Notes under the pieces: generated by a model
What the model was told of the DNA's origin: nothing
The model's database searches: none
The model's input: the letters and a program-made list of their open reading frames with translations, nothing else
Made by a program: the position numbers and the translations under genes
NCBI GenBank assembly: GCA_948474755.1
Contig: CAOLHI010004243.1
Span: 122,367-186,366 of the forward strand
DNA: 64,000 nt
Direction of reading: 5' to 3'
From: Ctenosaura bakeri
Lineage: Eukaryota > Chordata > Lepidosauria > Squamata > Iguanidae
In this document: positions 25,199-36,308 of the stretch, in pieces
How the letters are laid out: each line of letters begins with the position of its first letter
Position numbering within the stretch: position 1 is the first letter of the stretch

Positions 25199-25558
25199 AG
25201 GGCATTCCCTCCAACTGTCTCTATTTGGCAGGCACAGTCCTAATTAACACCGTTGTCCCACTTTTTCAGTTTTTTTTTTAAAGGTCCCAGTTTCTCTACT
25301 TTCCTCCTTTTGTCCTTGGTTTACTTCAATTGCAAAAGTAGTTAATGAAGTGTAAAAGTAATTAACTCAGCAGGAGCAACAGGTGAGGATGGGCGGAATC
25401 TTGCTCTTCCCAGTAGGCTCCAGCAGAAGCAAATAGCTGCAATCTCTCTTAGCTTGTCTGTTCTTTCTCATTAGTAACTTTTGCCATCTTGACCACACTC
25501 TGATGTTGCTTAGCTGCATTTGTCCCAGTTTTCATCTATGAAATGTTGGAAGCTGTGC
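25199..25558. repeat. Dispersed repeat R1, copy 2
   Basis: Left end 'ggcattccctccaactgtct' and right end 'atgaaatgttggaagctgtgc' look like degenerate inverted termini, so a MITE is plausible. Blocks shared with 20,367-20,735 are in the same order and orientation. It also carries 'cttagctgcatttgtcccagttttcatct', which may represent the missing right part of copy 1. Confidence 0.55.
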
Positions 25559-26331
25559 TAGGATTGTCTGGTTAGGATTATTCTCAGCTCTGAGATTTCA
25601 GGCCTAAACCTGTCATGTAGAAATGATTCTATGGCCATGGGGGGGCAGGCCCCAGTGATGTTATGGGGCTGATCTTATAAGGGGAAGCCCCTGGTGATGT
25701 CATTAGCCATATTGGATGGAATATGCCATTCAGATCAAAACACCAAATATAATATTCAAGAGATACACACACAAAATACACATGCACTTCTAAGGGTAGC
25801 ACTCACCCTGAGCTTTCTTCCTCTAGCTCTGAGGAATGGGAAAATGGGGCCAGTTTTTGAGACTTCGGAGCCCAAGACAACTCAAGCCGAACTGCTCTTC
25901 TATGGCAATATTTTGTTAATGTTTAAATCATCTTCTACATTAGAATATTTTTAAATATTGCCTCCTCATCTTCTAGATACGAGAATATTTCATTATGAAA
26001 TATTTTCTCCCCCTTAAAGTTATGTGTAGCCTGGAGACAAATCACCTCTTCAACTTTTTTTTGAAATGCTAAACAGATGGATCATGTTTGGCTGCTTGCT
26101 CCCAGGCTTGTTTTACAGACCTTGAAACTTCAAAGCTCTTCTCCAAACACTTTTTCAATGTTTCTATATTTTTGTAAAAAATGAACATAGAATAGTCTTA
26201 AACTCAGGGTTTCAGTCATTCATTTCACAAATTGTATGTGAAGAAGTAGCGTCACCTCTTGTCCTGCACATTGGTCTCCATTATATTTTCACATGTATTT
26301 CACCCTTAGGTTGTGAAACGAGTTTGTCTTA
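25559..26331. other. Non-coding, nothing recognised
   Basis: No supported feature. Confidence 0.4.
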
Positions 26332-26762
26332 GGCCCTTTTCGCACGGCATTTGTCATGCAAAAGGGCCTCTGGAGCATTGTGCGATTGCAGAAGCGTTCC
26401 ACATGACATCCTCGTAATCATGCAATGCTGCCGGGGCCAGCAGGCACCAATCACACAATATATCATTTTGAGCTTTTGGCCGAAAATGATGCACGATCAC
26501 ACGCCACTCTGGGACCCCACATGCACTTACTGTCCGTGTGGAGCCTCCAGATACAAGGCCCTCGTGCTTCCTCCCACAGCACAGCCTCGGAAAATACCTG
26601 GCTGCGCTGCGGAAGGAAGAGGCGGAGCCCTCACGCTTCCTGATGGCCAGCAGGCAGCTGCTGCAGAACAGGAGCAGCGGGGATGCGAGTGCCTCATGGA
26701 AGAGGCTGCTCTCATGATCCCCATGTGACCATGCCAGATGCAGGTAAGCTCCGGAAAGGGCC
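26332..26762. mobile_element. GC-rich MITE, family A (inverted relative to 13,283)
   Basis: Left GGCCCTTTTCGCACGG and right ccggaaagggcc, flanked by TTA (26,329-26,331) and TAA (26,763-26,765), a 3-bp site with one mismatch. The interior carries the same blocks as 13,283 in reverse order. The 125-codon plus-strand frame (26,351-26,728) is a by-product of GC content. Confidence 0.75.
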
Positions 26763-27790
26763 TAAGTGAGCTCGCAATCTATGACTGCATTGCTGTGGTG
26801 CTTACCTGGGGATAAGGCTCACTAAGCACAGTAAAACTAGCTTAAATCCAAGGTTGGACTATTAGACATGTGCTATCATGTTGGCACTCTATTCCTCTTC
26901 CTTCATCTGTGTTCCAGGTTGTGCAAAAGTCTGTTTCAAGGGGCCCCCTGCCCCCAGAGTTGGATCTTGCCCACAGACCTACATTAGATGTCATTTGCAC
27001 TTCTGTACATGCAATATGATACACATATTAGCACATGTGATTGATTGTATTTGCATGTACTTTGCAATGATCCCATATAATCACAGTGAATTAATGCTTC
27101 TCACACTGACCATTAACTCCCATTGAATTCATTGGAACTAAAAGCGAAGTCCAGATTTCTGTCAGTTCAACCAAGGTCAGACTTGATGTCTAAAAAAACT
27201 ACTGCTAGGGGCAAATTTTCTTCCCTTTGCTTAAGGGCTGAGTTTAATTTCTCTTTTTCTGCATGTATACTTAGACATGGGGAAAATGCCTTGGGGGAAT
27301 AATTAGAAACATTAGCATTTAATCATTATTTTCTCCTTGGTGGCTTTTAAATGAAACGTTTGAGAATTTCTCAGCCAAGGAAGATTAAATTAAATGCTTC
27401 TGATCTTAGTCATTCAACTGACTTCCTTTTGCCCACCTGAGCCAATTAACTTCTTTATTTTTTTTATGACATTTGGCTCTTTTACAGTTCTACTTATGCA
27501 GCAGTCCCATACTCATAATTCAGCTCATGGTGGTACTGGCCAGTCTTGTCTCTCTCAGGAAATGGGCAAGTGGGACTCTTGCTATGCCAAATCTTGTAGC
27601 CCTTCTTCAATAAATATTACATGATGACCCTCAGGAACTCAATAGCAAACAATGTCTTTATATTCAGCATCACACAGCTTATGGCACTGGGATCACTTCC
27701 TGAAATGGTTAATTAACACACTAGGAGAAATAAGAATAAGCATGATTAGACAAGAGTGAGAGGTTAGCAAGTTAGCATTCTCCAATTTAT
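26763..27790. other. Non-coding stretch, nothing recognised
   Basis: No repeat ends or supported ORFs. Confidence 0.4.
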
Positions 27791-27842
27791 AGAAGGAAGG
27801 AAAGAAGGGAGGGAGGGAGGTCAAGGAAAGAAAGAAGGAAAG
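27791..27842. repeat. (GGAA)n-type purine microsatellite
   Basis: Imperfect GGAA, GGGA and GAAA units. Confidence 0.9.
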
Positions 27843-27885
27843 CTGAAGATAAACTGACATCTATGATACAAATTTGTAAGAAATC

Positions 27886-27930
27886 TAACATAATAATAGC
27901 AAAGCTTGTTAACATAATAATAGCAAAGCT
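27886..27930. repeat. 24-bp tandem duplication
   Basis: 'taacataataatagcaaagc' followed by t occurs twice, exactly, at 27,886-27,906 and 27,910-27,930. Confidence 0.9.
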
Positions 27931-28139
27931 CTCAGAATCCCTAAAATATGTGGATTCTGGGAGAAATAGTCCAAAAAGTAGTAGTACTCTGAATACTAGT
28001 ATGAACTAGTCCAGTAATCTGAATAGTACGGTAATAACATAATAGGTTCAGTAGCAGTAGCTGCTGAAATTGAAGTACTTGAAATTAAAATTAAAAAGAC
28101 ATAGATGTTTACCCTTTCATATACCAAAAGTCAATATAC

Positions 28140-28284
28140 CAATAGTGATTTGAGTGCTGGACTAGCTCTCTCAGCCTTAGAGGAAGGCAATAACGAACCT
28201 CCTCTGAATAATTCACGTCAAGAAAACCATAGGGTTGCCATAAAGGCAGAGTCACATCACTTGAAGGCATAGACCAACAACAAC
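28140..28284 (+). mobile_element. tRNA-derived SINE, internally deleted
   Basis: The head 'gtgatttgagtgctggacta' jumps directly to 'gctctctcagccttagagga', so the B-box region is deleted. The RTE-like tail 'catagggttgccataaaggc' and 'acttgaaggcatagaccaac' ends in CAA repeats. Confidence 0.75.
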
Positions 28285-28770
28285 ACAGCAGAAACTATGG
28301 GTTTAAATTAGCACAGAACTGCACAGAATAACAATCCTGACATTATGATTTGGGCCACAGAGCATGGAAGTTGTGACTTCCCCAGGCACTCATTCCAAGA
28401 AACACAGGAAACTGCCACAAGAAAAGTTAAGATTATGGCTGACAAGAAAATAAGCCCCATAACCCTTCCCCTTAGGATGACTAGAGGTCCTCCTTCCTTT
28501 TGTTGAGTTCTGATTGAACTAAGGTCAGGAAAGATTTTTTCCCAGTGTCAGACTGGAAAAAGTCTGCAATTTGTTCTTCTTCCCTTGTTTGCAGTTATAT
28601 TGATTTGTTTGCACTTCTATTTGGCTAACCTATAGCTACCAGTGGCCATGGAGGTTTTCTGTAGCCCCAAACCTTAACTTTTCTAAGTTCTGTTCCACGG
28701 GAATGTTCAGGTGGTACACCTGCTCTTGACAGTGGTAGCCAGGTGATGGAAGGATAACTGTTACCCTGCC
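28285..28770. other. Non-coding, nothing recognised
   Basis: No supported feature. Confidence 0.4.
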
Positions 28771-28850
28771 CAGAGCTTGGAAAAAGAACTTTTTTGGACT
28801 GAAATTTTCAGAATATCCTCTCCATCATGGTCAGTGGCAAGAAGAGTAAC
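28771..28850. mobile_element. hAT-type MITE fragment (CAGAGCTTG family)
   Basis: Begins cagagcttggaaaaagaact, then 'ttttttggactgaaattttc' and centre 'ccatcatggtcagtggc'. The right arm is truncated. Confidence 0.55.
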
Positions 28851-30733
28851 CAAACTAGCAGGCAGGTTGGCTGATAATATGGTCCTTCCATTTTAGGGGT
28901 TCTGTGGTATCTACTTTCACACTGTCACCAAACACAGTGAAAGGTATTTGCATAACTGAGTAAGAATGAAGAACAGTTACTATTATTAAAATTGGGATTT
29001 AAGCATGCCAGACCCATGCTCTACTATGCTGCATTTCCTGTGCCATCAAAGATTAACCATGTTTCTGATGGTCAGAATCTGTTCATCTAAATCACTAAAT
29101 AGATGGAATTCAAGAGAAGAAAAGCTCCAGATTTTGCCCTATTTGCAGTAAGGTAGTGACCACTACTGGCCAAAATGTGGCTGGGCTGGGTCGACTCATG
29201 TGCATTTTTCCTATGTATTTGGGCAGTACAAATCAACTGAGGTCTCAATAAATTATTGCTGATTCAAGTTAGCTAAGAGTCTCATTCTCATCCCACTGCT
29301 TAACGAAAGGTCTCCAATTTGTACAACTCTTTAAAAAAAAGCATTGTCACAAACTCATAAATGTCCCTGCATGCCTTTCCACATTGCTCACCAGCTAAAC
29401 TAAGCAATACGCTCAAAGATCTAGGAGAATGGGACCATTTTCTCATTTCTACGGTACTCTGGTTCGCTGCTGCTCTTGTCAAGCAATACTGAGGAACTTT
29501 TCTGCTGGAAACAAAACCGTGCACGTCCCTAAACTTGTATTTACAGGTACGTAATTCCCCACATTCAATCAGCCTCATCCCAGCGGGTGTTGAGGTGCCT
29601 TGCAGTAATATTCTTTGTTCTAGTCAACATATAAAACATCCTATTGGTATTCTGTGTGTGGTTTGAATAAGGAAAACTGCAATCTCCCCGTACAAAGAAT
29701 TCAGCCCCTAAATGTAATTGCAATAGTATTGCAAATAGCCAGCCACAAAAACAAACCTGTTGTGCTATGCCACCACGCTTTATTAAGTGTCCACTTCAAA
29801 GGAAAGACCATACTTTAATCAAACTCTCATCGAAGAACTACACACACCATTGTTTCAAGCTGATACAGGGGGGTAAGGGGGAATGCAAGGCGAGAGGGAG
29901 TGGGATTGCAGATCTTTCACTAGCAACTTCTCTTCAAAAGTGGTACTTTCCCACCAGAATATTAAAAGCAACATACTTTTTGTGAAACTTTCTGATTGCT
30001 GAATCACAAGTGTTGCCATGGACAGTATCTTGCTTTCCCAAACATAAATTCCATATACAGAACAAATTCTTTTGTAGAAGAAAAAAAGAAATCTTACCTT
30101 TCACAGAATTAAATAACAAAGCTGAAATCCAGCCAGGGAATCAGTATGGCAATAAAATGCCAACAATATCCAGTCTCAAGAAGTTTGAGCGGTTTTTACA
30201 GTTGCCAAAGGGCATCACACTGTCAGGTGGTGCAAGCCATGCGGTTGGACAATATATCAGGAATGTTCCCAGACCTTCAACTTCTTTAAAAAGGGTCAAA
30301 AGGTCCTTTCTCCTCTGCTACTTGTACATTTACTTGGTTGTCTCAGAAAACTAGCTTGTTGCTCCCACAACTTTTTCTGAGTTGCTATTCTTCCAGTTTG
30401 AAACATCAGAAAATTAGATCACGCAAAAGGGACTTCCCTTCGGTGGAAACTCTCCTCCGCCACCTAGAGGTCTACCAAAGGCAGGAAAAGCTACAGGAAG
30501 GGTATACCTCTGCCTTTTACCCCAATTCATACTATGAAAAGAATTGATGTTGCTTCAGTTTTAGTATAACTTTTTTGGGCATGCACAGTTTCTCTTCTTT
30601 CTTAGTTTCTCCATGGGAATAGTAGTTAGCATAATATCTCAGTTTATTTTCTTGTATCATAAACACTACTAACTGCAATAGTTTGCAGAGTATGGTGTGG
30701 AGGTTGTTTAATTCAGAAAGGCATTATTAATTA
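28851..30733. other. Non-coding stretch, nothing recognised
   Basis: Open frames of 92 (29,300-29,578, -) and 114 codons (30,010-30,354, +) occur but neither shows a motif I recognise. I do not call them genes. Confidence 0.4.
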
Positions 30734-30956
30734 CAGTCAGCCCTCCATATCTGTAGATTCTGTATATATGGATTCAACCAACCACTGCTTGGAATTTTTT
30801 TAAAAAATTTCCAAAAAGCGAACTTTGATTTTGCCATTTTATATAGGGGACACCATTTTACTACATCATTGTATATAATGGGACTTGAGTAGCCACAAAT
30901 TTTGGTATCCATGGGGGTCCTGGAATCAAATAGGAGTAGATACCATGGGCCCATTG
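30734..30956. mobile_element. Tigger-like MITE with TA target duplication
   Basis: Starts CAGTCAGCCCTCCATATCTG and ends 'gataccatgggcccattg', with TA on both sides (30,732-30,733 and 30,957-30,958). Inner marks 'tttgattttgccattttata' and 'ttggtatccatgggggtcct' recur at 50,084-50,321. Confidence 0.85.
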
Positions 30957-31290
30957 TAACTTGCTGATTTAAACATCAATTGGACCCCATGGCTGAGGTC
31001 TTGGGATTTACAGGTAACTACACAGAGATTGTCACTGTTGGCCTCAAGGAAGTCCATTTTGTTACTGTTTCCTTCAAAGGTCTCTTTTTGTCTTTTTAAA
31101 GTTGGTCTCCTCCAGCCTGGATTTTTTCTCCCCACATGGACTACAAAGCCCATAAGAGGGCTGTTGGCTGTAAACAGTGAGGGTCTAGCATGTCAGGGAA
31201 CTGTCAGGCTTCAGGTTAGGGGAAATCTGTTCCACAGCATTGGATCTCATCTCACAATGTCTTCAGTCCCCACCAACATTTAGACTTCAC
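30957..31290. other. Non-coding, nothing recognised
   Basis: Where a CR1 would continue on the minus strand, this sequence does not look like CR1. Confidence 0.4.
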
Positions 31291-31293
31291 TTG

Positions 31294-31460
31294 GGCCATT
31301 TCTGCACTAGACTGTTGTAGCACTATTACTCCACTTTCAACATCCTATGGAATTCTGGGTTTGCAGTTTTGGGGCCCCTCCCTAAACTGCAAACCACAGG
31401 ATTCCATAGCATGTTGAAAGTGGAACAATAGCGCTATAATAGTCTAGTGCGGAAATGACT
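31294..31460. mobile_element. GGCC-type MITE family B, TSD TTG
   Basis: Left GGCCATTTCTGCACTAGACT; right 'agtctagtgcggaaatgact' (last bases mutated from GGCC). Flanks TTG at 31,291-31,293 and 31,461-31,463. Inner arms 'ttccactttcaacatcctat' and 'catagcatgttgaaagtgga', centre rich in C and G. It sits at the break where the CR1 fragment stops. Confidence 0.85.
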
Positions 31461-31464
31461 TTGG

Positions 31465-32300
31465 TCTTCAAATGCCTTGTTTGTTGGTGGTTGATAAGGA
31501 TAACTAACCCCCACAATCACATCCCTATTGTTTCTTGCTCCTTTAATTCTTACCCAGATAATCTCGACTTGGCTTCCCAGATTTAAGTCATGAATATTTT
31601 CACAGGTGAAAATATCCTTGGCCCTTTTTGCACCTTACCTCGTCGCGGCAGTGGGAAGCAGTGCTCGTGCGAGCAGTCGCTCGCGCAAACCGCTCACGGC
31701 AGCCCTTCTTGCCTCCCGCATCAGCTTTCTGGTAGTGCAACCATCGCACTCGCACCCTGTTCCTTCCTTATGCAGCGCAGTCTGGGAGCTGTAGGCTGCA
31801 CTGGGGGAAGGAAGCGTGATCGCTCCGGCTCGCCGAAGCACCACACGCAGGTAAATGCACGAGGGCACCGCGAGCATTGCGCGAGTGCTCAGTATAAAAA
31901 AATGCGCACTCGCCCCACTTCAGCCTTGTGAGCGTTGTGCGAGTGGGAGTGCATCATACTGAGTGACGCTCCCACTCACGCGACGCTCAAGGGGCGCTCG
32001 CGCAAAAAAAAAAGCACGCGAAAAGGGCCCTTGACATATAAGGCTACTCCTCCTCCTTTCTTGTTTGGTCTATTTCTGTGAAATAGGTTATACCCCCCTA
32101 TTCCTACATTCCAATCATGAGATTCATCCCACCAGGTTTCAGTGATGCCTATTAAATCATATTTATTTTGTTGTACTAAGAGTTGGAGTTCACCTTGCTT
32201 ATTTCCCATGCTCTGTGCATTAATGTAGAGACACTTGAGACCATGTGCCCTTCCTGGAAGTCCTATACTAAAATTACTTTCCCTCCCCCTGTTGGTCTCT
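31465..32300 (-). pseudogene. CR1 ORF2 (endonuclease start), broken
   Basis: ORF2 of CR1 LINEs encodes an apurinic-type endonuclease followed by reverse transcriptase. Translation near 32,240-32,040 gives NAQSMGNKQGEL, DLIGITETWWDESHDW and GGGVALYVKG, the hallmark N-terminal endonuclease motifs (the E of TETWW is a metal-binding residue). After the MITE at 31,620-32,029 the frame resumes with IIWVRIKGARNNRDVIVGVSY, again typical CR1 (31,500-31,580). All further endonuclease motifs and the whole RT domain are absent. The gene is dead: truncated, interrupted and without an intact start. Confidence 0.8.
31620..32029. mobile_element. GC-rich MITE, family A, inside CR1 ORF2, TSD CTT
   Basis: Left GGCCCTTTTTGCACC and right 'cacgcgaaaagggcc', flanked by CTT (31,617-31,619 and 32,030-32,032). 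CR1 endonuclease sequence resumes on both sides, so the insertion is younger than the CR1. CpG-rich; the 113-codon plus-strand frame inside is spurious. Confidence 0.85.
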
Positions 32301-32559
32301 AGTTCTAGTTAGCCTGCCCTATCTATATTATTTGGGCTATTTTTCACAGCACTCTCTGAATCTTTGCCCAGAACAATACTGTCTCCTTCCCCAGTCAAAC
32401 TCAGTTTAAAGACCTCCTGATCCATTTTGCAAGACAGTTAGCAAAAATGTTCTGACTGACGGTTGTGAGATGCAGGCCATCCCTTGCTAGAAGACCATCT
32501 TCATGGAAATGGAGGCCGTGATCCAAAAACCTGAATCACTCCCGGCAGTACCATCTTCA

Positions 32560-33456
32560 GAGCCAGTTGTTGATCTCCACTATTCTTCTTTCCCTTCGTG
32601 GGCCATGTCCTTTCACAGGGAGGAGAGACGAAATGACAACTTGTGCACAAGGTCCTTCAGCTTCCTACTCATAAGCTTGTAATCCTTCGTGAGGCGGTGA
32701 AAGCTGCGCCTTGCCATGTCACTGATTCCAAGATGAACCAAAAGGAGGGGGTTACGGTCTGTGGGCTTGACCAGTCTCATTAGTCTCTCCGTTATGTAAT
32801 TGATTTTGGTCCCAGGGAGACAGCACACCTCACAACTGATCTTGTCCGGGTTGCAAATGGTCAGTTCCATTCCTCTCAGCAAGGAGTCCCCAACCACTAG
32901 AATTTGTCTCCTCTGAGGCTTGTCTGGGGTTACTTGATGAGCAGATTCTATCATGGCCGCCTGAACCTTCTGTTTGTTCTGAGACTGTTGGTGCTGCTGC
33001 TTTTGGATGTTGTTCTGCTGGTGTTGGGGTTCCTGTTGCTGATGTTGGATTTCCTCTTGATGACGTTCCACTACCTCTTCCTGCTGTTCCACTTCGTCAT
33101 TAATAAGGTCAAGAACTCGAAAGCTTGAGAGTCTCCGTTTGGCACCTTGCCTTTTTAGTCCTGTGTGTCACATTCCTCCAAGCATCTGTCTCCTGGTTTC
33201 GTGAACTGACTTCCTCATCCGCTAGCTCCTCCATGCACTCCGTCTTCAAAAAGGCCCTCTCACGCCTATCCAAGAACTCCTCTCCCTCCCTAATAATGCA
33301 AAGATTTGAAACGCATGCCTCCAGCTGTTGAACCTTCTCCTCCCAGAGAGTGATCAGCTTGCATATGCTGCAAGTGTATCCAACAACGTCTTGCGGCAGG
33401 AAAAGAAACATGCCACAGCTGTGGCGGGTGACCACAGCAGCTTCCTCCCCCTCCAT
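32560..33456 (-). pseudogene. CR1 ORF1: coiled region, Gln-rich linker, SGNH-esterase domain; frameshifted
   Basis: ORF1 proteins of CR1 elements bind nucleic acid and carry an esterase-like domain. From the start at 33,456 the protein has a cysteine pair (CSICKLI) and a probable coiled stretch (LWEEKVQQLEACVSNL, then EEFLDRRE). A frameshift near 33,110-33,130 moves to a second frame with a Gln/His-rich linker (about 33,090-32,970). Then comes the esterase core: ILVVGDSLLRG (GDSL nucleophile block), CCLPGTKINYI and LLLVHLGISDMARRSF. The usual G-x-N-D block has become GISD. Frameshifts and stops follow, with the C-terminal part degraded near 32,612-32,480. The Gln-rich linker is unusually long to my eye. 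Confidence 0.8.
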
Positions 33457-33480
33457 ACTTGATAGTCTAGATAGTTGAAT

Positions 33481-33877
33481 TGGAAAAGGTAAAACTGGGC
33501 TTTCCCTTCAAAGTCCCCTGGTAAAACCTATGTCAACTCCCCTGTTGTTCAACCTATCAAGAGAGAGGGTGCAAATCTATAGTGCTTATAGTTACTCCCT
33601 CAAGGCACCAACCCTACCTAGATGGCAGATTGATGGCTTCAAGGAAGAAGCAATTGTCTTGCTAGCACGCCTCTGGGAGCAAATACAAAGAGCTGCTAGC
33701 TCCTCCCCCTAGCTCATCAGTTAGACTGTGTGCTCAGGGAGAGCACACGGCCAGAGAAAACAGACAAACGAACAAACAAACAATCAAACACAGCCCCAGA
33801 AGCCTGTAAAAGACATCCAGTCAAGATGTCTTCTCAGACGCAGCTCTGTAAGATAGGAATGTTGCCTTACAAGAAAG
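33481..33877. other. Possible CR1 5' UTR or flank
   Basis: Lies upstream of CR1 ORF1 on the minus strand. No motif decides where CR1 ends. Confidence 0.3.
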
Positions 33878-33957
33878 TCCTATGCATATTGACTCAGAAG
33901 GGAGCACTTCCAATGTCAATGGGGCTTACTCCCAGGTAAAGTTATGTAGAGGTAGGC
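33878..33957. mobile_element. 'gcaatcctat'-type palindromic repeat
   Basis: Arms 'gtcctatgcatattgactca' and 'aaagttatgtagaggtagg' surround 'gtcaatggggcttactccca', the best preserved centre of this lizard repeat in the window. Confidence 0.5.
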
Positions 33958-35157
33958 TCCTAATCTCTTAGCCACTTTGCTGCATCAGCTTTACAAAATT
34001 TTCAGCTCAGAGCTTGAAATCTGCTCCTTTTTTTTTTTTTGGTCTATAGTGGGATTCCTACCTAGTGTAGCCAGCACAGCTGTTGGTCCTGTTTTCTGGG
34101 AGATTCTGGCAACTGTAGTTTGAAAAATACATTTTCCAACCCATGAGTCAGCTCATAACATTCCTACATTTTGTTGTTGCTATTGATGAGATGCATGTTG
34201 TCACATGTGTTTTGTCAGTGTGACAGTTGTGAATGAAGACTTCCTGTAGGAAGTTAATTCAATAAGAGAATTCTGGAGGCTAGGGAAGAGAGGGAGGGTC
34301 AGGTGGCCTTCAAGATTGATGTAGGTAGGCACAGCTGAAACAGGCTGTAGAACTGACATCTCTATCCTGGGTGGCACTGGGAACGGTCTGCAGAGTGTTG
34401 GCAGCACAGTCTGCTCTTCCACCTGCTCAGCTCCAGGCACTTGGCTCAGGGTGCCTTTCTGCTGCCAATCAGAGCTTCAGCAAAAGGCAGCTCCACCAGG
34501 AGGCAGCTTGGCACCACCTTTGAGCAAAAGAGAGCCAGCAAAACACTGCACAGGGACAACCAGGCTGGGACACTAATGCTTCTGCAGGCAGGGAGAAATG
34601 ATGAAAAGGAAAGGAAGGCAATTCAGAACATAGGGAAACACTACTGAATCAAAGAAGAAATTTTCAAGCAATTATTTTCTGTGCTGTGGAATATAATGGA
34701 ACAGACTATGGTTTAGAAACCAATGTTACATCTTTATATTCTCCCTGCCCTGATCATCAGTTGCTTCTTTTATGTTAAATATGTTTACACCCCCAAAATA
34801 TTTTTGGCAAAACAAAAATAGGCATATGACTCTGCCTGTAATTATATCAGCTTAATTGAAACCCATTCATTTCAATCAGACTACATGCATGTGACTCTGC
34901 ATTAGGCTAAGGGAAATATAGAATAGTACTGTATATATTTTAGTGGAATGCCATGCCCACATTTCTGCATTTCATTTCCAAGTGGGCTCAGTGAACCTCT
35001 TGTAGACTATCATAAGATTGAAATTCTGCATGTAAGTAGGCCACAAATTCTGCATGTCAAGTGTAAAAACAGCCTTGCAATTGGGGGAAGATTTCATAGT
35101 AATCTGTCCTGAGCATGAAAAAATGCAATCTCATTAATCAAGATGCTTTCACCAGAG
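33958..35157. other. Mostly unrecognised; hAT-MITE arm near 34,085-34,140
   Basis: 'ttttctgggagattctggca', 'actgtagtttgaaaaataca' is one arm of a hAT-type palindrome. The remaining sequence shows nothing supported. Confidence 0.4.
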
Positions 35158-35262
35158 GCTGAGAAAGTTACTTTTTTAAAAACTAGAACTTCCAGAATCC
35201 TTCAGAAAACGTGGAAGCTGGCCGAGATAGTGAATTTGATCCAAAAAGCTACTTTTCCCCTA
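35158..35262. mobile_element. hAT-type palindromic MITE, decayed
   Basis: 'gctgagaaagttactttttt', 'ctagaacttccagaatcctt' and the opposite arm 'atccaaaaagctacttttcc' define a degenerate CAGAGCTTG element. Confidence 0.5.
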
Positions 35263-36197
35263 AAGATCTAGCTTTGACCGGTGAATTTTATAAGAGGTGC
35301 TGCTGCTTTTATTCATTTGTGTGAGGTCTGAGCGGGAGATGAACTTGGTGAACTGCCTCCAAAAATTGATGAAGAACCTGACTTCATGGAATATAATATT
35401 ATTTCCCATTATTTTCCCTTCGTGGCCACCCTTTAGCATCAGACCATCTAACCTGGATGGCCATCCTTAAAGAACAGTACGAATTCATGATGGTGATTAA
35501 GGGCCTCATGGCTACTAGTCATGATGGCTACATTCTGCCTGTAGGAGGCTGCCACTGTCTGAATACTGAAAAACAAGCATGGGACAGAACTATTGTTCTT
35601 ATTTTCTGCTTGTGGGCATCCCAGAACAACCTAATTAGCTACTATGGGAAACAAGATGTTATTTCACTAGATCAGCTTCCAATCTGACTCAGCATAGTTC
35701 TTAGGTTCTTATATTGTATTGCATTCTTAACCAATATTTCCCCAGTTATACTTTGATCCATTCAAACCAAAAACTGCCCTTTCCCCCTTTGATATACAAC
35801 ACACTTTATGGGCACCTATCTTTTGTTTGTTCCTAATGCCCTTGGCCATCAGAAGCGTGTTCACTCACCCAGCATTCAAAAGGACAATTGCTTTTCAAAC
35901 TTGCTGAAGAAAGGGTTTAATTGCTTGTATTGTGCTGCTAGAAACAAGTTAACAGTAAGGTTATCAGCTAACAGGCAAGGGCAGACAGATGTTCAAAATG
36001 CCTGGATTATGAATCCCGGCAGAAGAGAACAAAATAGAAATAGAGCTCTCCTCAAAAGAAATTGCTGTCACAAGCGTGTGGGAGGTATAGGCAGGTTAGT
36101 AAAGATGAGAAGAGGCTGGGGCAATAGAAAGGAACTATGGAAGTGCATGGATATAGATGGCAGCCAAACAAACTGCAACCCAGGCAAAAAGTCCATC
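35263..36197. other. Non-coding, nothing recognised
   Basis: A 134-codon plus frame at 35,808-36,212 has no recognisable similarity and runs into a MITE. Confidence 0.4.
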
Positions 36198-36308
36198 CAT
36201 GTGGCCCTCTAGATGTTGTTGGACTGGAAGCCTACTTCACATTCATCAGCAATGGCTATGCTGGCCTAGACTGCTGAGAAATACAATCAATCAACATCTG
36301 GAGGGCCC
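36198..36308. mobile_element. hAT-type palindromic MITE ('catctggagggcc')
   Basis: Left arm 'gtggccctctagatgttgtt' and right arm 'caacatctggagggcccagt' are inverted. The centre 'agcaatggctatgctggcc' is typical. Confidence 0.65.

Larger units (their letters stand above)
31461..33480 (-). mobile_element. CR1 LINE, 5' part only, minus strand
   Basis: On the minus strand the order is ORF1, a short linker and the start of ORF2 (endonuclease). CR1 copies are normally 5'-truncated with an intact 3' end; here the opposite holds. ORF1 and the beginning of ORF2 survive, but the reverse transcriptase and 3' end are missing. Sequence similar to CR1 endonuclease runs to about 31,465, where a family-B MITE sits, and is not seen beyond it. 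A family-A MITE interrupts ORF2. Some of 33,481-33,870 could be CR1 5' UTR but I cannot prove it. Confidence 0.8.

Noticed and set aside
29300..29578. 92-codon minus-strand frame
   Set aside because: No recognisable motif, no splice context; such lengths are expected by chance in 64 kb.
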